Shown here one piece after another: positions 15,235-22,072 of a DNA stretch of 24,251 nt. A model generated the notes under the pieces. That model had not been told where the DNA came from, searched no databases, and saw only the letters and a list, made by a program, of their open reading frames with translations. Each line of letters opens with the position of its first letter. Position 1 is the first letter of the stretch. Source of the stretch: an archaeon (GTDB taxonomy: Archaea; Thermoproteota; Nitrososphaeria; Nitrososphaerales; CADDZS01); contig JAJYUX010000015.1 of NCBI GenBank assembly GCA_021792315.1, positions 1-24,251 on the forward strand, written 5' to 3'. Position numbers and translations under genes: made by a program.

Positions 15235-15256
15235 ACACTCTGGAAGAATAGAGTGT
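15235..15256. promoter_or_regulatory. Inverted repeat upstream of the coiled-coil gene
   Basis: ACACTCT at 15235-15241 and AGAGTGT at 15250-15256, separated by eight bases and lying 8-29 bases before the TTG at 15227. The position fits an operator or 5'-leader hairpin. Confidence 0.45.
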
Positions 15257-15346
15257 GATGCTTCCCAGAGTTATCTAATTGGTCGGGTCAATATGCCTTC
15301 ACCAATAGCTCTAGTCTGCTTCAGATAAGGTCCACACCTGCGACGG

Positions 15347-15556
15347 TCACGCGGCGTCGGCGTCAGAATACGAGTCCTCTCTGTCCTGACTATTTCGCGA
15401 ACAACGGGCGCAGTCATCACATTCACAGTCGTGATCGCAACAGTTTCCTGAACATGACTTCTCGAATCCCGTTATCTCACTTTCTTCTTCATCTTCCCCA
15501 TATTCGAGGAGTTTGTCGAAGTATGTAAACCCGTAGGTATTGCTAGGTTCGCTCAT
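15347..15556 (-). CDS. Acidic cysteine-rich small protein
   Basis: A 69-residue very acidic protein with seven cysteines in 18 residues (35, 39, 40, 44, 46, 49, 52: C-x3-CC-x3-C-x-C-x2-C-x2-C) plus one histidine. This suggests metal binding of a metallothionein-like or small cluster-binding kind, but I know no family match. The start is ATG 15556. TATA-like AATAAATAAATTG on the minus strand at about 15601-15588 gives a leader of about 12 bases. It follows the CBS-hibernation factor gene in the same direction with its own promoter. Confidence 0.6.
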   Translation of the reverse strand: MSEPSNTYGFTYFDKLLEYGEDEEESEITGFEKSCSGNCCDHDCECDDCARCSRNSQDREDSYSDADAA

Positions 15557-15617
15557 TTTGTAAGCTGACGAACTATATCGGAAATAACAATTTATTTATT
15601 TTGCTTGTACTGACTTT

Positions 15618-16754
15618 TCAAATTAAAGCGGTCTTTCGACGCGTTTTACTTTCTTCGCTTTTGCCGCGCCGTCGTCGTTGCGAAGCCAGTTTTTTGGTCC
15701 AGACTTCAATCTCTTCAAAAGCTCTTGCGAGATCGAAGCTCGAAACTTGGTAACTACGACGTGAATCAGTCGTACTAATGAAAACCTGAACGTGATATCT
15801 TTTCTTTGGTGCTTTCGTTTCACCGCTCTTGATCACTGCTCTTGCTTCGATCAAGTTCGGAATTATCTTGGACAACAAAGCCACTGACGTCTTGAATTTC
15901 TTCTTGGCCATTTCAGACTGTAAAGGATCCTCTGGTAGTCCAACAATTGTAAATGGAGTCTTGGAACCATCGCTCTTCGGCAAGAGTTTAAGGAAGTCGC
16001 GATAGGTAACGATTCCCTGAATTTCATCGCCGCTTACAATCACAGAATAGTTGGAGCCAGTCCGCAACATATTATCTAGAGTATCTACCAGTGTATCAGT
16101 TACTTCGTTAGTGACAGTCTGAGCGGAGGCCAGAGAAATGACATCTATCTCCATTCTCCCGATACGAGAGCTCGCCATAACGGTTCGATCCGTTTTTGGG
16201 AGAATCCTGGAAGCAATAGTTTTAGAAGTTATCACTCCAACAAGTCTCTTTTCCTTCATTATTGGGAGCTGGTCGATTTTTCTGTTTACCATGAGTCTCT
16301 TCGCCTTTGCGACTGAAGCTGTTGCCTGAACACAAATTGGATCTGGTGTTGCAATTCTTGCGATGGATTCTTCATGGTGATTCGATTCCAGTAGAGCCTT
16401 TGCTAGCGAGGAAGATGGAATCTTTCCAAGTAGCTTCTTACCATCATAAACCGGAAGAGATCTCAGTTTATGCTCAAACATTACTCTGGCTGCAATAGAT
16501 ATGCTATCGCTTGGGCTGAGTCTCGGAACCTGCTTCATTATTCTGGTAAGCTTCTCTGTGATGATATTTCCAACGTTTAGAAAGTCCCTTATTGAAACCA
16601 CAGAGACCTTCTCGCCATCCTCAATAATTGCATCATATTCATTCGAGTCCAAGAGATTACCAATCACTCGAGTAATTGGATCAGCGGAGTTGAAGGTGTT
16701 CGTCGGCTCGATCAGTTGAGCAATCTGCGCATCAGAGAATCTGTTTGTTTGCAT
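15618..16754 (-). CDS. Four-CBS-domain protein with ribosome hibernation factor-like C-terminus
   Basis: A 378-residue protein. Four CBS motifs are seen at about 15-62, 72-124, 132-185 and 205-258, with typical tails such as LPVYDGKKLLGKI, LPIMKEKRLVGVIT and SVIVSGDEIQGIVTYRDFL. These normally bind adenine nucleotides. Residues about 267-365 resemble the HPF/RaiA fold: IEARAVIKSG, then KRYHVQVFISTTD, then SFDLARAFEEIEVWTKKLASQRRRRGK, followed by a basic tail. Together they suggest a ribosome-binding factor gated by AMP/ATP level. That role is inferred; I recall archaeal CBS-HPF proteins but did not search. The ATG at 16754 follows TATA-like CAATATATAT (16790-16781). It is divergent from an RHH gene. 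Confidence 0.8.
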   Translation of the reverse strand: MQTNRFSDAQIAQLIEPTNTFNSADPITRVIGNLLDSNEYDAIIEDGEKVSVVSIRDFLNVGNIITEKLTRIMKQVPRLSPSDSISIAARVMFEHKLRSLPVYDGKKLLGKIPSSSLAKALLESNHHEESIARIATPDPICVQATASVAKAKRLMVNRKIDQLPIMKEKRLVGVITSKTIASRILPKTDRTVMASSRIGRMEIDVISLASAQTVTNEVTDTLVDTLDNMLRTGSNYSVIVSGDEIQGIVTYRDFLKLLPKSDGSKTPFTIVGLPEDPLQSEMAKKKFKTSVALLSKIIPNLIEARAVIKSGETKAPKKRYHVQVFISTTDSRRSYQVSSFDLARAFEEIEVWTKKLASQRRRRGKSEESKTRRKTALI

Positions 16755-16780
16755 TCCAAAGCATCAAGGTGCACACGGAC

Positions 16781-16790
16781 ATATATATTG
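16781..16790 (-). promoter_or_regulatory. TATA box for the CBS-HPF-like gene
   Basis: Minus-strand CAATATATAT centred about 31 bases before ATG 16754, implying a leader of about five bases. Confidence 0.65.
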
Positions 16791-16826
16791 TGAGGCACAA
16801 TTACCAAAAATGAAAATTGTATTCCC

Positions 16827-16836
16827 CATTTAAGTA
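16827..16836 (+). promoter_or_regulatory. TATA-like element for the first RHH gene
   Basis: CATTTAAGTA about 35 bases before TTG 16867. The second RHH gene has a similar CTTAAGTAA at 17871-17879. Confidence 0.5.
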
Positions 16837-16866
16837 GGAAGTGCAACTACACTATATTGAAATGAA

Positions 16867-17031
16867 TTGAGCACCTACGTGACAGTTAAGATACCGTCAG
16901 AACTCGCAGCAAGACTGGATGGACTTGCTACCGACCTGGGTTACCACAGTCGAGCAGAAATCGTAAATGATGCGGTAAGAAGATTCATTGACGAGAGAAA
17001 GCGTTTGGAGACGCTTGCTGCATCTAATTGA
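16867..17031 (+). CDS. Ribbon-helix-helix (CopG/MetJ-type) DNA-binding protein, copy 1
   Basis: A 54-residue protein from TTG 16867 to TGA 17031. It has beta strand YVTVKIPSELAARL, then helix 1, then the typical turn YHSRAEIVNDAVRRFIDERK. This is the RHH_1 pattern of small dimeric repressors that bind palindromic operators through the strand. It is divergent from the CBS-HPF-like gene across 112 bases and may regulate it or itself. A 54-residue paralogue lies about 1 kb away with the same motif order. No toxin gene is adjacent, so I do not call it an antitoxin. Confidence 0.85.
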   Translation: MSTYVTVKIPSELAARLDGLATDLGYHSRAEIVNDAVRRFIDERKRLETLAASN

Positions 17032-17121
17032 CAAGCTGCTGATACTGTGGCCTTCTAACCTACTAGGCTACCCGAACTTCGCACTTTTGTTTAGTGTTGA
17101 GTAATACCTACTGCAATTTAA

Positions 17122-17424
17122 ACTGAAGATGGAAACAGCTATAACGAAGTCTCCCAGCTCAAATCGATAAACACGCAGACCGTTACTGACAAAGGCTTCA
17201 ACCTAACACTTTACGATTGCATCGACTCAGCATTTCTTGGGTTCTCGGAACGAAAACGGTTTCGACTTTCCTATAAGCAATCCAAGAATCCAATCTCGTG
17301 TCTCAAGAAATCCTGTTGCAAAGGCCCCGTTGAATTTCTGGATCATTTCAAAACACCCCTAAGTTCAGACGCATTTCGGATTGTAGAACCTGCGATTGTT
17401 GAGAAGATTAGGTTGACTCTTTGA
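17122..17424 (+). pseudogene. Start-less coding remnant of a ~100-aa protein
   Basis: A 100-codon open frame between TAA 17119-17121 and TGA 17422-17424 with no ATG, GTG or TTG in its first 90 codons. The product reads like real protein (VTDKGFNLTLYDCIDSAFLG, then FRIVEPAIVEKIRLTL) and resembles small Nitrososphaeria proteins with an L-Y-x-x-I-D-x-A-F core (recalled, weak). An out-of-frame ATG at 17131 precedes it by a one-base shift, so an N-terminal frameshift could explain the lost start. Confidence 0.45.
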
Positions 17425-17681
17425 GTAGAGCGAAATGTTGCGAACCCCGATTCAGCCCTCGATATTGCGAAAAGAAATTCCTGTTGCTCTAGCTTTTCGT
17501 CCAAGATTCGAATCCTCTGATATTGGTCAGTAAAACCAAATGGAATGTTAATCTAACCTCATACTATAGGTCATCAGTTCGAAGCGTATGAATTCATATC
17601 GCGATGACGCCCCTGTCTCATTTACGAATAGGATGGCTGCATGAGTTCTATTCGGAAAACGAGCAAACGGACTATTAATAC
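17425..17681. other. Non-coding interval before the first 71-bp element
   Basis: About 260 bases with no frame worth calling. GATTCGAATC at 17504-17513 is a short palindrome but not a tRNA T-arm. Confidence 0.4.
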
Positions 17682-17688
17682 TGTCTGT
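17682..17688 (+). repeat. Left 7-bp direct repeat of element copy 1
   Basis: TGTCTGT immediately before the 71-bp element; the same TGTCTGT follows it at 17760-17766. It is a likely target-site duplication. Confidence 0.75.
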
Positions 17689-17759
17689 GGTTCTTTCAAG
17701 TCTTCGTCAGCTCACGGGCAACAGCCAAGCACATAGCTGACGACAAGTTGACAGAGCCC
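17689..17759 (+). mobile_element. 71-bp miniature inverted-repeat element, copy 1
   Basis: Begins GGTTCTTTCAAG and ends TTGACAGAGCCC. The last 71 bases match 19172-19242 exactly in reverse complement. Its two ends form imperfect terminal inverted repeats of 24-25 bases whose inner parts, CGTCAGCT and AGCTGACG, are perfect, around a 22-base centre. It is bounded by TGTCTGT on both sides. It has no coding capacity, so it would need a transposase in trans, and none is in the window. Perfect identity of the copies implies recent movement or gene conversion. Confidence 0.8.
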
Positions 17760-17766
17760 TGTCTGT
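17760..17766 (+). repeat. Right 7-bp direct repeat of element copy 1
   Basis: TGTCTGT directly after the element, identical to 17682-17688. Confidence 0.75.
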
Positions 17767-17870
17767 CACTACTTTCATATGATAAGTGTTGTATCAAGAC
17801 GGATTCTTGGAAGAAGATCTACTGATTCATGTATGACCTCCATTATCACAAATGAGAATCGTAATAGCAT

Positions 17871-17879
17871 CTTAAGTAA
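17871..17879 (+). promoter_or_regulatory. TATA-like element for the second RHH gene
   Basis: CTTAAGTAA about 38 bases before TTG 17913; it shares TTAAGTA-like sequence with the promoter of the first RHH gene. Confidence 0.45.
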
Positions 17880-17912
17880 TGAAATCCGGCTCTTGAAGAA
17901 TAGTCGTCGGCT

Positions 17913-18077
17913 TTGAGAAAGAACTACGTGACTGTGAAGATCCCCAGTGAATTGGCCGAGAGGCTGGGAGACATGATAAAACATGAATCATACCACAGCA
18001 GAGCTGAAGTTGTAAATGATGCAATCAGAAGATTCATTGAAGAAAAGAAACGCGTTAAGATCGAAAAAAAATCCTAG
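17913..18077 (+). CDS. Ribbon-helix-helix DNA-binding protein, copy 2
   Basis: A 54-residue protein from TTG 17913 to TAG 18077. YVTVKIPSELAERLGDM, then YHSRAEVVNDAIRRFIEEKK, are nearly the same as in the RHH protein at 16867-17031, and the lengths are identical, so the two are paralogues from a local duplication. The N-terminus and the basic tail (VKIEKKS) differ. Synonymous differences throughout show the duplication is not recent. It is convergent with the interrupted CBS-like gene, 11 bases apart, and sits between the two 71-bp elements. Confidence 0.85.
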   Translation: MRKNYVTVKIPSELAERLGDMIKHESYHSRAEVVNDAIRRFIEEKKRVKIEKKS

Positions 18078-18088
18078 AGCGGATGTCG

Positions 18089-18952
18089 TCAGCTTTCGTT
18101 TGAAATTTGAAGGCCACTCATTCTCCATGGCTTGATTATCAAATCCCATGGCGTTATAATTCCCTCGTCCACCAACAGAAATCCTTGATCTGTCCCTGCC
18201 AGCAATTTCGCTGCTTCTGGAATTGATTTTTTCCCGCTAATCCAAGTTCCTTGTACTGGTCCGAGATCTTCAAGAGTTTCATCGAGCAAGTGTTGAGGAG
18301 TTTTGGTGATTCTTTGAAGTCTTTTCTCATTGAAGACACGGGAGAAAATCAGTCTGTCTGAAACTACCATTGTCGTTCCCGATATTCTCACCTTTCTGAA
18401 TTTTCGACTTTCCATCTCTCGCAGACAGTCGATCACTCGCGATCCCTTTGGCATTGAAAAGACGGGCCCAGAGGCAACATCCTCAACAAGTAGAGTTGAT
18501 GCAAGTAGACCAGACTCGAAAAGAGGAAGCAGGTCACTAACCGCTATCTTACCTATAATTCTATTTGTTTCATCGTGAATCATTCAGAAGCCAAAAGTCG
18601 TTGACTCGAATACATGAAACAAAGACAAGAGATCTGATTCCTTGTAAACTGTTCCAGCTGACAAACAATAAAGTAGACAGGGTGATACGAGAAATGATCC
18701 GTAGTCTGAAGGCTTCGTGTCGACCAGTCTGGATACGACTGAGTAACCGGAAAAAACCAGTGGACGCTCATTGTCAACGGGTTCTATTAACAGGACTTCG
18801 TAGTTGTCCTTGCTCATCTCCAAGAGAGCTGCGGTTACGGTGGCAGCAGCCGGTATCTTGTTGACTTTCTTCTTTCCGATTAGCCTCATGACACTCCCAA
18901 GAGTAATCAGTTTATGAGAAGCTAGCAATTCATACCTATGACAGTAGCCCAT
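18089..18952 (-). pseudogene. CBS-like protein interrupted by an in-frame TGA
   Basis: Two frames in the same phase, 18952-18584 (122 residues) and 18583-18089 (164 residues), meet at TTC-TGA-ATG. Together they align along their whole length with the intact 267-residue paralogue at 20450-21253. Shared segments include SGYSVVSRLVDTKPSDYGSFL against SGYSCLSRLLEIKPKDYGRF, DVASGPVFSMPKGSRV against DVASPVYSLPKNTKIG, and a common end G-I-I/V-T-P-W-D. The TGA falls where the paralogue has F-G-F-S-W. It is either a nonsense mutation or a split gene with restart at the adjacent ATG. The 5' start is uncertain: TATA-like CTTTTATTTC near 18965 suggests a start after 18940, such as TTG near 18928 or ATG 18889. 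Confidence 0.75.
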
Positions 18953-19164
18953 TCTCCGAAATAAAAGGAGTCATACGATTATCAAACTAAATAATCAGAT
19001 TCTGTCTCAAATGCGCTCACTGGTGGAGCCATTAATCAACGCAACCGCTCTAACTTCATGAATCTATTGCATGTCGGGCAAGTAGTTTCAAGAGCTGTTG
19101 GCAGCGCCAAATCTGTCACTCATCTTATTACTCTAATCCTGTATTTCTTTCTAAACATGCATAC

Positions 19165-19171
19165 TTGTTTT
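19165..19171 (+). repeat. Left 7-bp direct repeat of element copy 2
   Basis: TTGTTTT immediately before the second 71-bp element; identical to 19243-19249. Confidence 0.75.
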
Positions 19172-19242
19172 GGGCTCTGTCAACTTGTCGTCAGCTATGT
19201 GCTTGGCTGTTGCCCGTGAGCTGACGAAGACTTGAAAGAACC
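19172..19242 (-). mobile_element. 71-bp miniature inverted-repeat element, copy 2
   Basis: The exact reverse complement of 17689-17759, starting GGGCTCTGTCAAC and ending TTGAAAGAACC. It is flanked by TTGTTTT on both sides, a different 7-mer from copy 1. Each copy is therefore an independent insertion rather than one end of a larger transposon. It lies in the roughly 380-base interval between the interrupted CBS-like gene and the broken universal stress gene, where I see no other gene. Confidence 0.8.
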
Positions 19243-19249
19243 TTGTTTT
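19243..19249 (+). repeat. Right 7-bp direct repeat of element copy 2
   Basis: TTGTTTT directly after the element, identical to 19165-19171. Confidence 0.75.
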
Positions 19250-19332
19250 GGAATAGTTCAGAACTGTTCAGGTATGAGAGACATTCTCGAAAGATTCCAA
19301 TCGCAATGGGTAAATGCCCTCTCTTCACAACC

Positions 19333-19777
19333 TTACTGAACTATAAGCACTGGGCAACTAGCATTCTCAATTACTCTGCGTGTCACGCTTCCCAGAGAAC
19401 GTATCAATCCAACATTATGTAGTCCGTGAAGACCCATCACTATAATTCTTGCATCCTGAATTCGAGCAGCTTCGATTATTCTTTCGACCGGATTACCAAA
19501 CTCGGTCAACATGGTACACTGGACTCTGAGCTTTTCTATTCTATCTGCGGAGAGGGGCCGTCACAGATTTGCCCAGCTGCTCCAGATATGTGGCGAAAGC
19601 TCCCTTGCAATGCTCTGACTCTTCAAATGCCTTGATCCTCTCTGGTTCATCAGGCATTCTTCTGATGACATTGATAAGAACTATTGAAATGTTCATGTCC
19701 TTTGCCAGCTCACATGCAAAGTCAACGACCTTTTCACAGTGCTTCGAACCATCGACGGCGACAACGATGGGCGACAT
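19333..19777 (-). pseudogene. Universal stress protein (UspA family), frameshifted
   Basis: ATG 19777 opens MSPIVVAVDGSKHCEKVVDFA, the ATP-binding start of a Usp, and runs to LEQLGKSVTAP before a premature TAG at 19543-19541. The remainder continues in another frame as ADRIEKLRVQCTMLTEFG, GNPVERIIEAARIQDARIIVMG and the nucleotide-binding end GLHGLHNVG, then SLGSVTRRVIENASCPVLIV, stopping at TAA 19335-19333. The span is 445 bases, one more than a multiple of three, so a single extra base near 19549-19558 explains it. Removing one G from the GGGG at 19553-19556 restores a 147-residue Usp. It could be a real mutation or a homopolymer error. Confidence 0.85.
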
Positions 19778-19945
19778 TCAAGTAAACCTTCAAAATGCAA
19801 CACGAACGCCTAATAGTTCAACAATCATACGATTCTCACTTACAGTAACTGTTCTTGAATTAATAGAAGATCTGAGGAAGGAAACTGAGGATCGTCTACC
19901 TCCTTTATTAGAGCGCGAGAACTCTATTCTGATGGTAGTTCTGTA

Positions 19946-20404
19946 TTGTCTGGAATTCCGACCGGCGTCGAAATCAGACAGTCTACTGACGATGACTGGC
20001 CTCAAGTTCTTGACTTGTATGATTCGCTCAGTGAAGATGACTTGGGGTTTAGATTCTTGAACTTGCATCATCTTACAGCGGATGAGGCAAAAAGAATCTC
20101 GCAACACAAGAACCACATAACCTTGCTCGCCGTGAAAGGCAGGAGAGTAATCGGAGAGGCAGCACTGGAAGAAGATGGTGAGATTTCTGTAGTAGTGTCA
20201 AAAGATTGCAGAGAAGGTGGTGTGGGAGTTTCACTTCTTAGAAGTCTGATCGAGATGGCGAAACTTGGCGGAACGAAGTGTCTGAAATTCTTTTGTTCAC
20301 CAAGCAACACTCGAATGGCTCAGCTTGGCTCGTCTGTAGGATTCAAATTGACCAAGCATTATGGAATAGAAGATAAATGGACTATTAATCTGTGCGATCC
20401 ATGA
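19946..20404 (+). CDS. GNAT-family N-acetyltransferase
   Basis: A 152-residue single-domain acetyltransferase. GVEIRQSTDDDWPQVLDLY is the usual first strand and helix; VIGEAALEEDGEISVVVSKD is the central sheet. CREGGVGVSLLRSLIEMAKLGG is the acetyl-CoA pyrophosphate-binding motif (R-x-x-G-x-G), and a terminal M-x-x-L-x-x-x-V-G-F closes it. The LSEDDLGFRFLNLH stretch resembles GNAT domains of the protein-acetylating Pat type; the substrate is unknown. TTG 19946 is the chosen start, with TATA-like CTTTATTAG about 45 bases upstream. It is divergent from the broken Usp gene. Confidence 0.88.
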   Translation: MSGIPTGVEIRQSTDDDWPQVLDLYDSLSEDDLGFRFLNLHHLTADEAKRISQHKNHITLLAVKGRRVIGEAALEEDGEISVVVSKDCREGGVGVSLLRSLIEMAKLGGTKCLKFFCSPSNTRMAQLGSSVGFKLTKHYGIEDKWTINLCDP

Positions 20405-20449
20405 AACGAGTATCTCCGTTTGGCTAGCACAAAGACTTCGTACTTTCGC

Positions 20450-21253
20450 CTATTTGATAGCTAGCTTACCCTGTTCCAGCGGTTTCATTAGTATATCCCA
20501 AGGAGTGATTACTCCCGCCTTGCAGATGAGGCAATTTTCTACAGAGTTTGACATCGCCCCCGCTGCATCTTTGAGAGAAGCATCATCGCCCACTTGAATA
20601 GGTTTGATTAAATTGAGATCGCCTAACTTTGCATCAAGCAAGGTATGCGGCTTCTTCGCTGCAACGTTTAATCTAGAAGCACTGAAGATGTAGCTGATTA
20701 TTCCTCGGTCAGTCACAAATTTCTCCTCTCCTGTGATGAATGTTCGCCTGATCCTACGTTTGAACATGTGTTTCAATGCTGGTCCTATTTTCGTATTCTT
20801 CGGAAGAGAATATACTGGAGATGCGACGTCTTTGGCGCTCAACTTCGCACCGACTATCCCATTTGCATACAGGTCTACAAGGTCACGCAAGCTTGCGAAT
20901 CCGGCCGATCCATTGGATTCAACCCATGAAAACCCGAATTTCGTCTTCTCAAAAAGCCTAAGCAACGCTTCCAATTCTTTCCCGACATCAATTGTGGAAA
21001 GCTCCACTGCTGTAACTTCGCAGGGCATTTCAAGAAATCTGCCATAGTCTTTTGGTTTTATCTCCAATAATCTTGACAGACAGGAATATCCAGAAATCGC
21101 GAGTTTCTTGCTTTCTCCAGTCCTGAAACCTATCGGCAGAGCGTCGATCTCGTGAAATCTGAGCAGAGAGAGAGCAACAACCATTTGGGTACTAGGTTCA
21201 AGTACTGGGTACACTCTCTTGAAGATGCTAGGAATAGCCTTGCTGATCTTCAT
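20450..21253 (-). CDS. CBS-pair-like protein, intact paralogue of the interrupted gene
   Basis: A 267-residue soluble protein that looks like two degenerate CBS pairs: one around residues 5-125 (ALPIGFRTGESKKLAISGYSCLSRLLEI, GFSWVESNGSAGFASLRDLVDLY) and one around 138-262 (DVASPVYSLPKNTKIGPALKHMFKRRIRR, ending CLICKAGVITPWDIL). It presumably senses adenine nucleotides or another small ligand; no output domain is fused. ATG 21253. It is the full-length relative of the TGA-interrupted gene at 18089-18952. The distance between the copies and the divergence suggest an old tandem duplication. It is convergent with the GNAT gene. Confidence 0.8.
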   Translation of the reverse strand: MKISKAIPSIFKRVYPVLEPSTQMVVALSLLRFHEIDALPIGFRTGESKKLAISGYSCLSRLLEIKPKDYGRFLEMPCEVTAVELSTIDVGKELEALLRLFEKTKFGFSWVESNGSAGFASLRDLVDLYANGIVGAKLSAKDVASPVYSLPKNTKIGPALKHMFKRRIRRTFITGEEKFVTDRGIISYIFSASRLNVAAKKPHTLLDAKLGDLNLIKPIQVGDDASLKDAAGAMSNSVENCLICKAGVITPWDILMKPLEQGKLAIK

Positions 21254-21377
21254 CTTCAGATCTGTAGCGATTTGGCTCGCTATAATGATTTCCTGCTAGC
21301 GTCAATCCTGCTTTGCAATGTTCTAGAAAAGCTGAATAAACGTCTTGCCAGAGTGACTCTGCCCCGAGCGTGTTCAT

Positions 21378-22007
21378 GTGATTCAGCTGCAGTTCACGGT
21401 GCCACCTGAGAAGTGGATCGAAACTCTCTGCCACGAGGATCGGGCGACGGTAAAAATTCTTAGTATGAAGATTGGTAAATCCAACCAGATAACTCATTTC
21501 ATAGACGCAGTCTCTGACGGAGCCAATGTGGACAAACTCAGCAAGGACATCCGTAATTCCAACGATGTTGTCTCAAGCGAACTTGCAAGTGTTGGAACGA
21601 ACAGACTTGTTGGGGCAGTAACAAGTAAGAATTGCAATGTCTGTTCTTCGATAATCAATTCGAGTTCAGGCTATTTTGTTGGCCCTGCCGTTACGATGAC
21701 TGATTGCCGGTTGAGCTACAAATTGTTCATGACCGGAGATGCAATCCCTTCATTCCTTCAAACTTTGCATGATAAGGGTGTAGTTTACGAGATATCTGAA
21801 ATCGCCAAGCTGTCTGCAAAGCAGAAGCTCACTTCGAAGCAGGAACGCGTGCTAAAATCTGCACTCGAACTTGGGTACTTCGATTATCCCAAACGTGTGT
21901 CAACGGAAGAGCTGTCTGATGGTTTGGGTATCGCTCCAAGTACATTGAACGAGATTCTCCGCAGAGCGGAACGCAGAATAATAAAGGTCTACTTCGAAGA
22001 ATCTTGA
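21378..22007 (+). CDS. Bacterio-opsin activator-type (HTH_10) transcription regulator
   Basis: A 209-residue protein. The last 55 residues (about 151-205) are the archaeal HTH_10 domain: LTSKQERVLKSALELGYFDYPKRVSTEELSDGLGIAPSTLNEILRRAERRI. The N-terminal 145 residues are a ligand-sensing or dimerisation part of unknown kind, with Cys86, Cys89 and Cys110. The N-C-N-V-C pair could coordinate a metal. The start is GTG 21378; an overlapping ATG at 21376 runs straight into TGA. It is divergent from the CBS-like gene with 124 bases between. No neighbour clearly shows its target. Confidence 0.9.
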   Translation: MIQLQFTVPPEKWIETLCHEDRATVKILSMKIGKSNQITHFIDAVSDGANVDKLSKDIRNSNDVVSSELASVGTNRLVGAVTSKNCNVCSSIINSSSGYFVGPAVTMTDCRLSYKLFMTGDAIPSFLQTLHDKGVVYEISEIAKLSAKQKLTSKQERVLKSALELGYFDYPKRVSTEELSDGLGIAPSTLNEILRRAERRIIKVYFEES

Positions 22008-22052
22008 TCTAAAATCCCCAAAATGAATCCAAATTCTCGCCACAGTTGACAA

Positions 22053-22072
22053 ATCCCGCATAAGTCTGGGAT
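22053..22072. promoter_or_regulatory. Inverted repeat upstream of the ArsR-like regulator
   Basis: ATCCC at 22053-22057 and GGGAT at 22068-22072, ten bases apart, just before a TATA-like CATTAAGTC at about 22079-22087. The position suits an operator for autoregulation. Confidence 0.35.

Noticed and set aside
16867..17031. RHH protein as antitoxin of a toxin-antitoxin pair
   Set aside because: No small toxin-like gene (PIN, RelE, MazF) follows either RHH gene.
17504..17513. GATTCGAATC as a tRNA T-arm
   Set aside because: Position 53-61 would not pair and no D-arm, anticodon arm or acceptor stem fits on either strand.
18083..18096. TGTCGTCAGCT as a partial third copy of the 71-bp element
   Set aside because: The match is only 11 bases, spans the end of a coding frame and has no flanking duplication; chance is likely.
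17689..19242. One 1.55-kb transposon with 71-bp terminal inverted repeats
   Set aside because: Each repeat has its own different 7-bp duplication, the outer flanks do not match, and no transposase is inside.
19790..20116. 108-codon minus-strand frame
   Set aside because: It is antisense to the start of the GNAT gene, whose motifs are clear.
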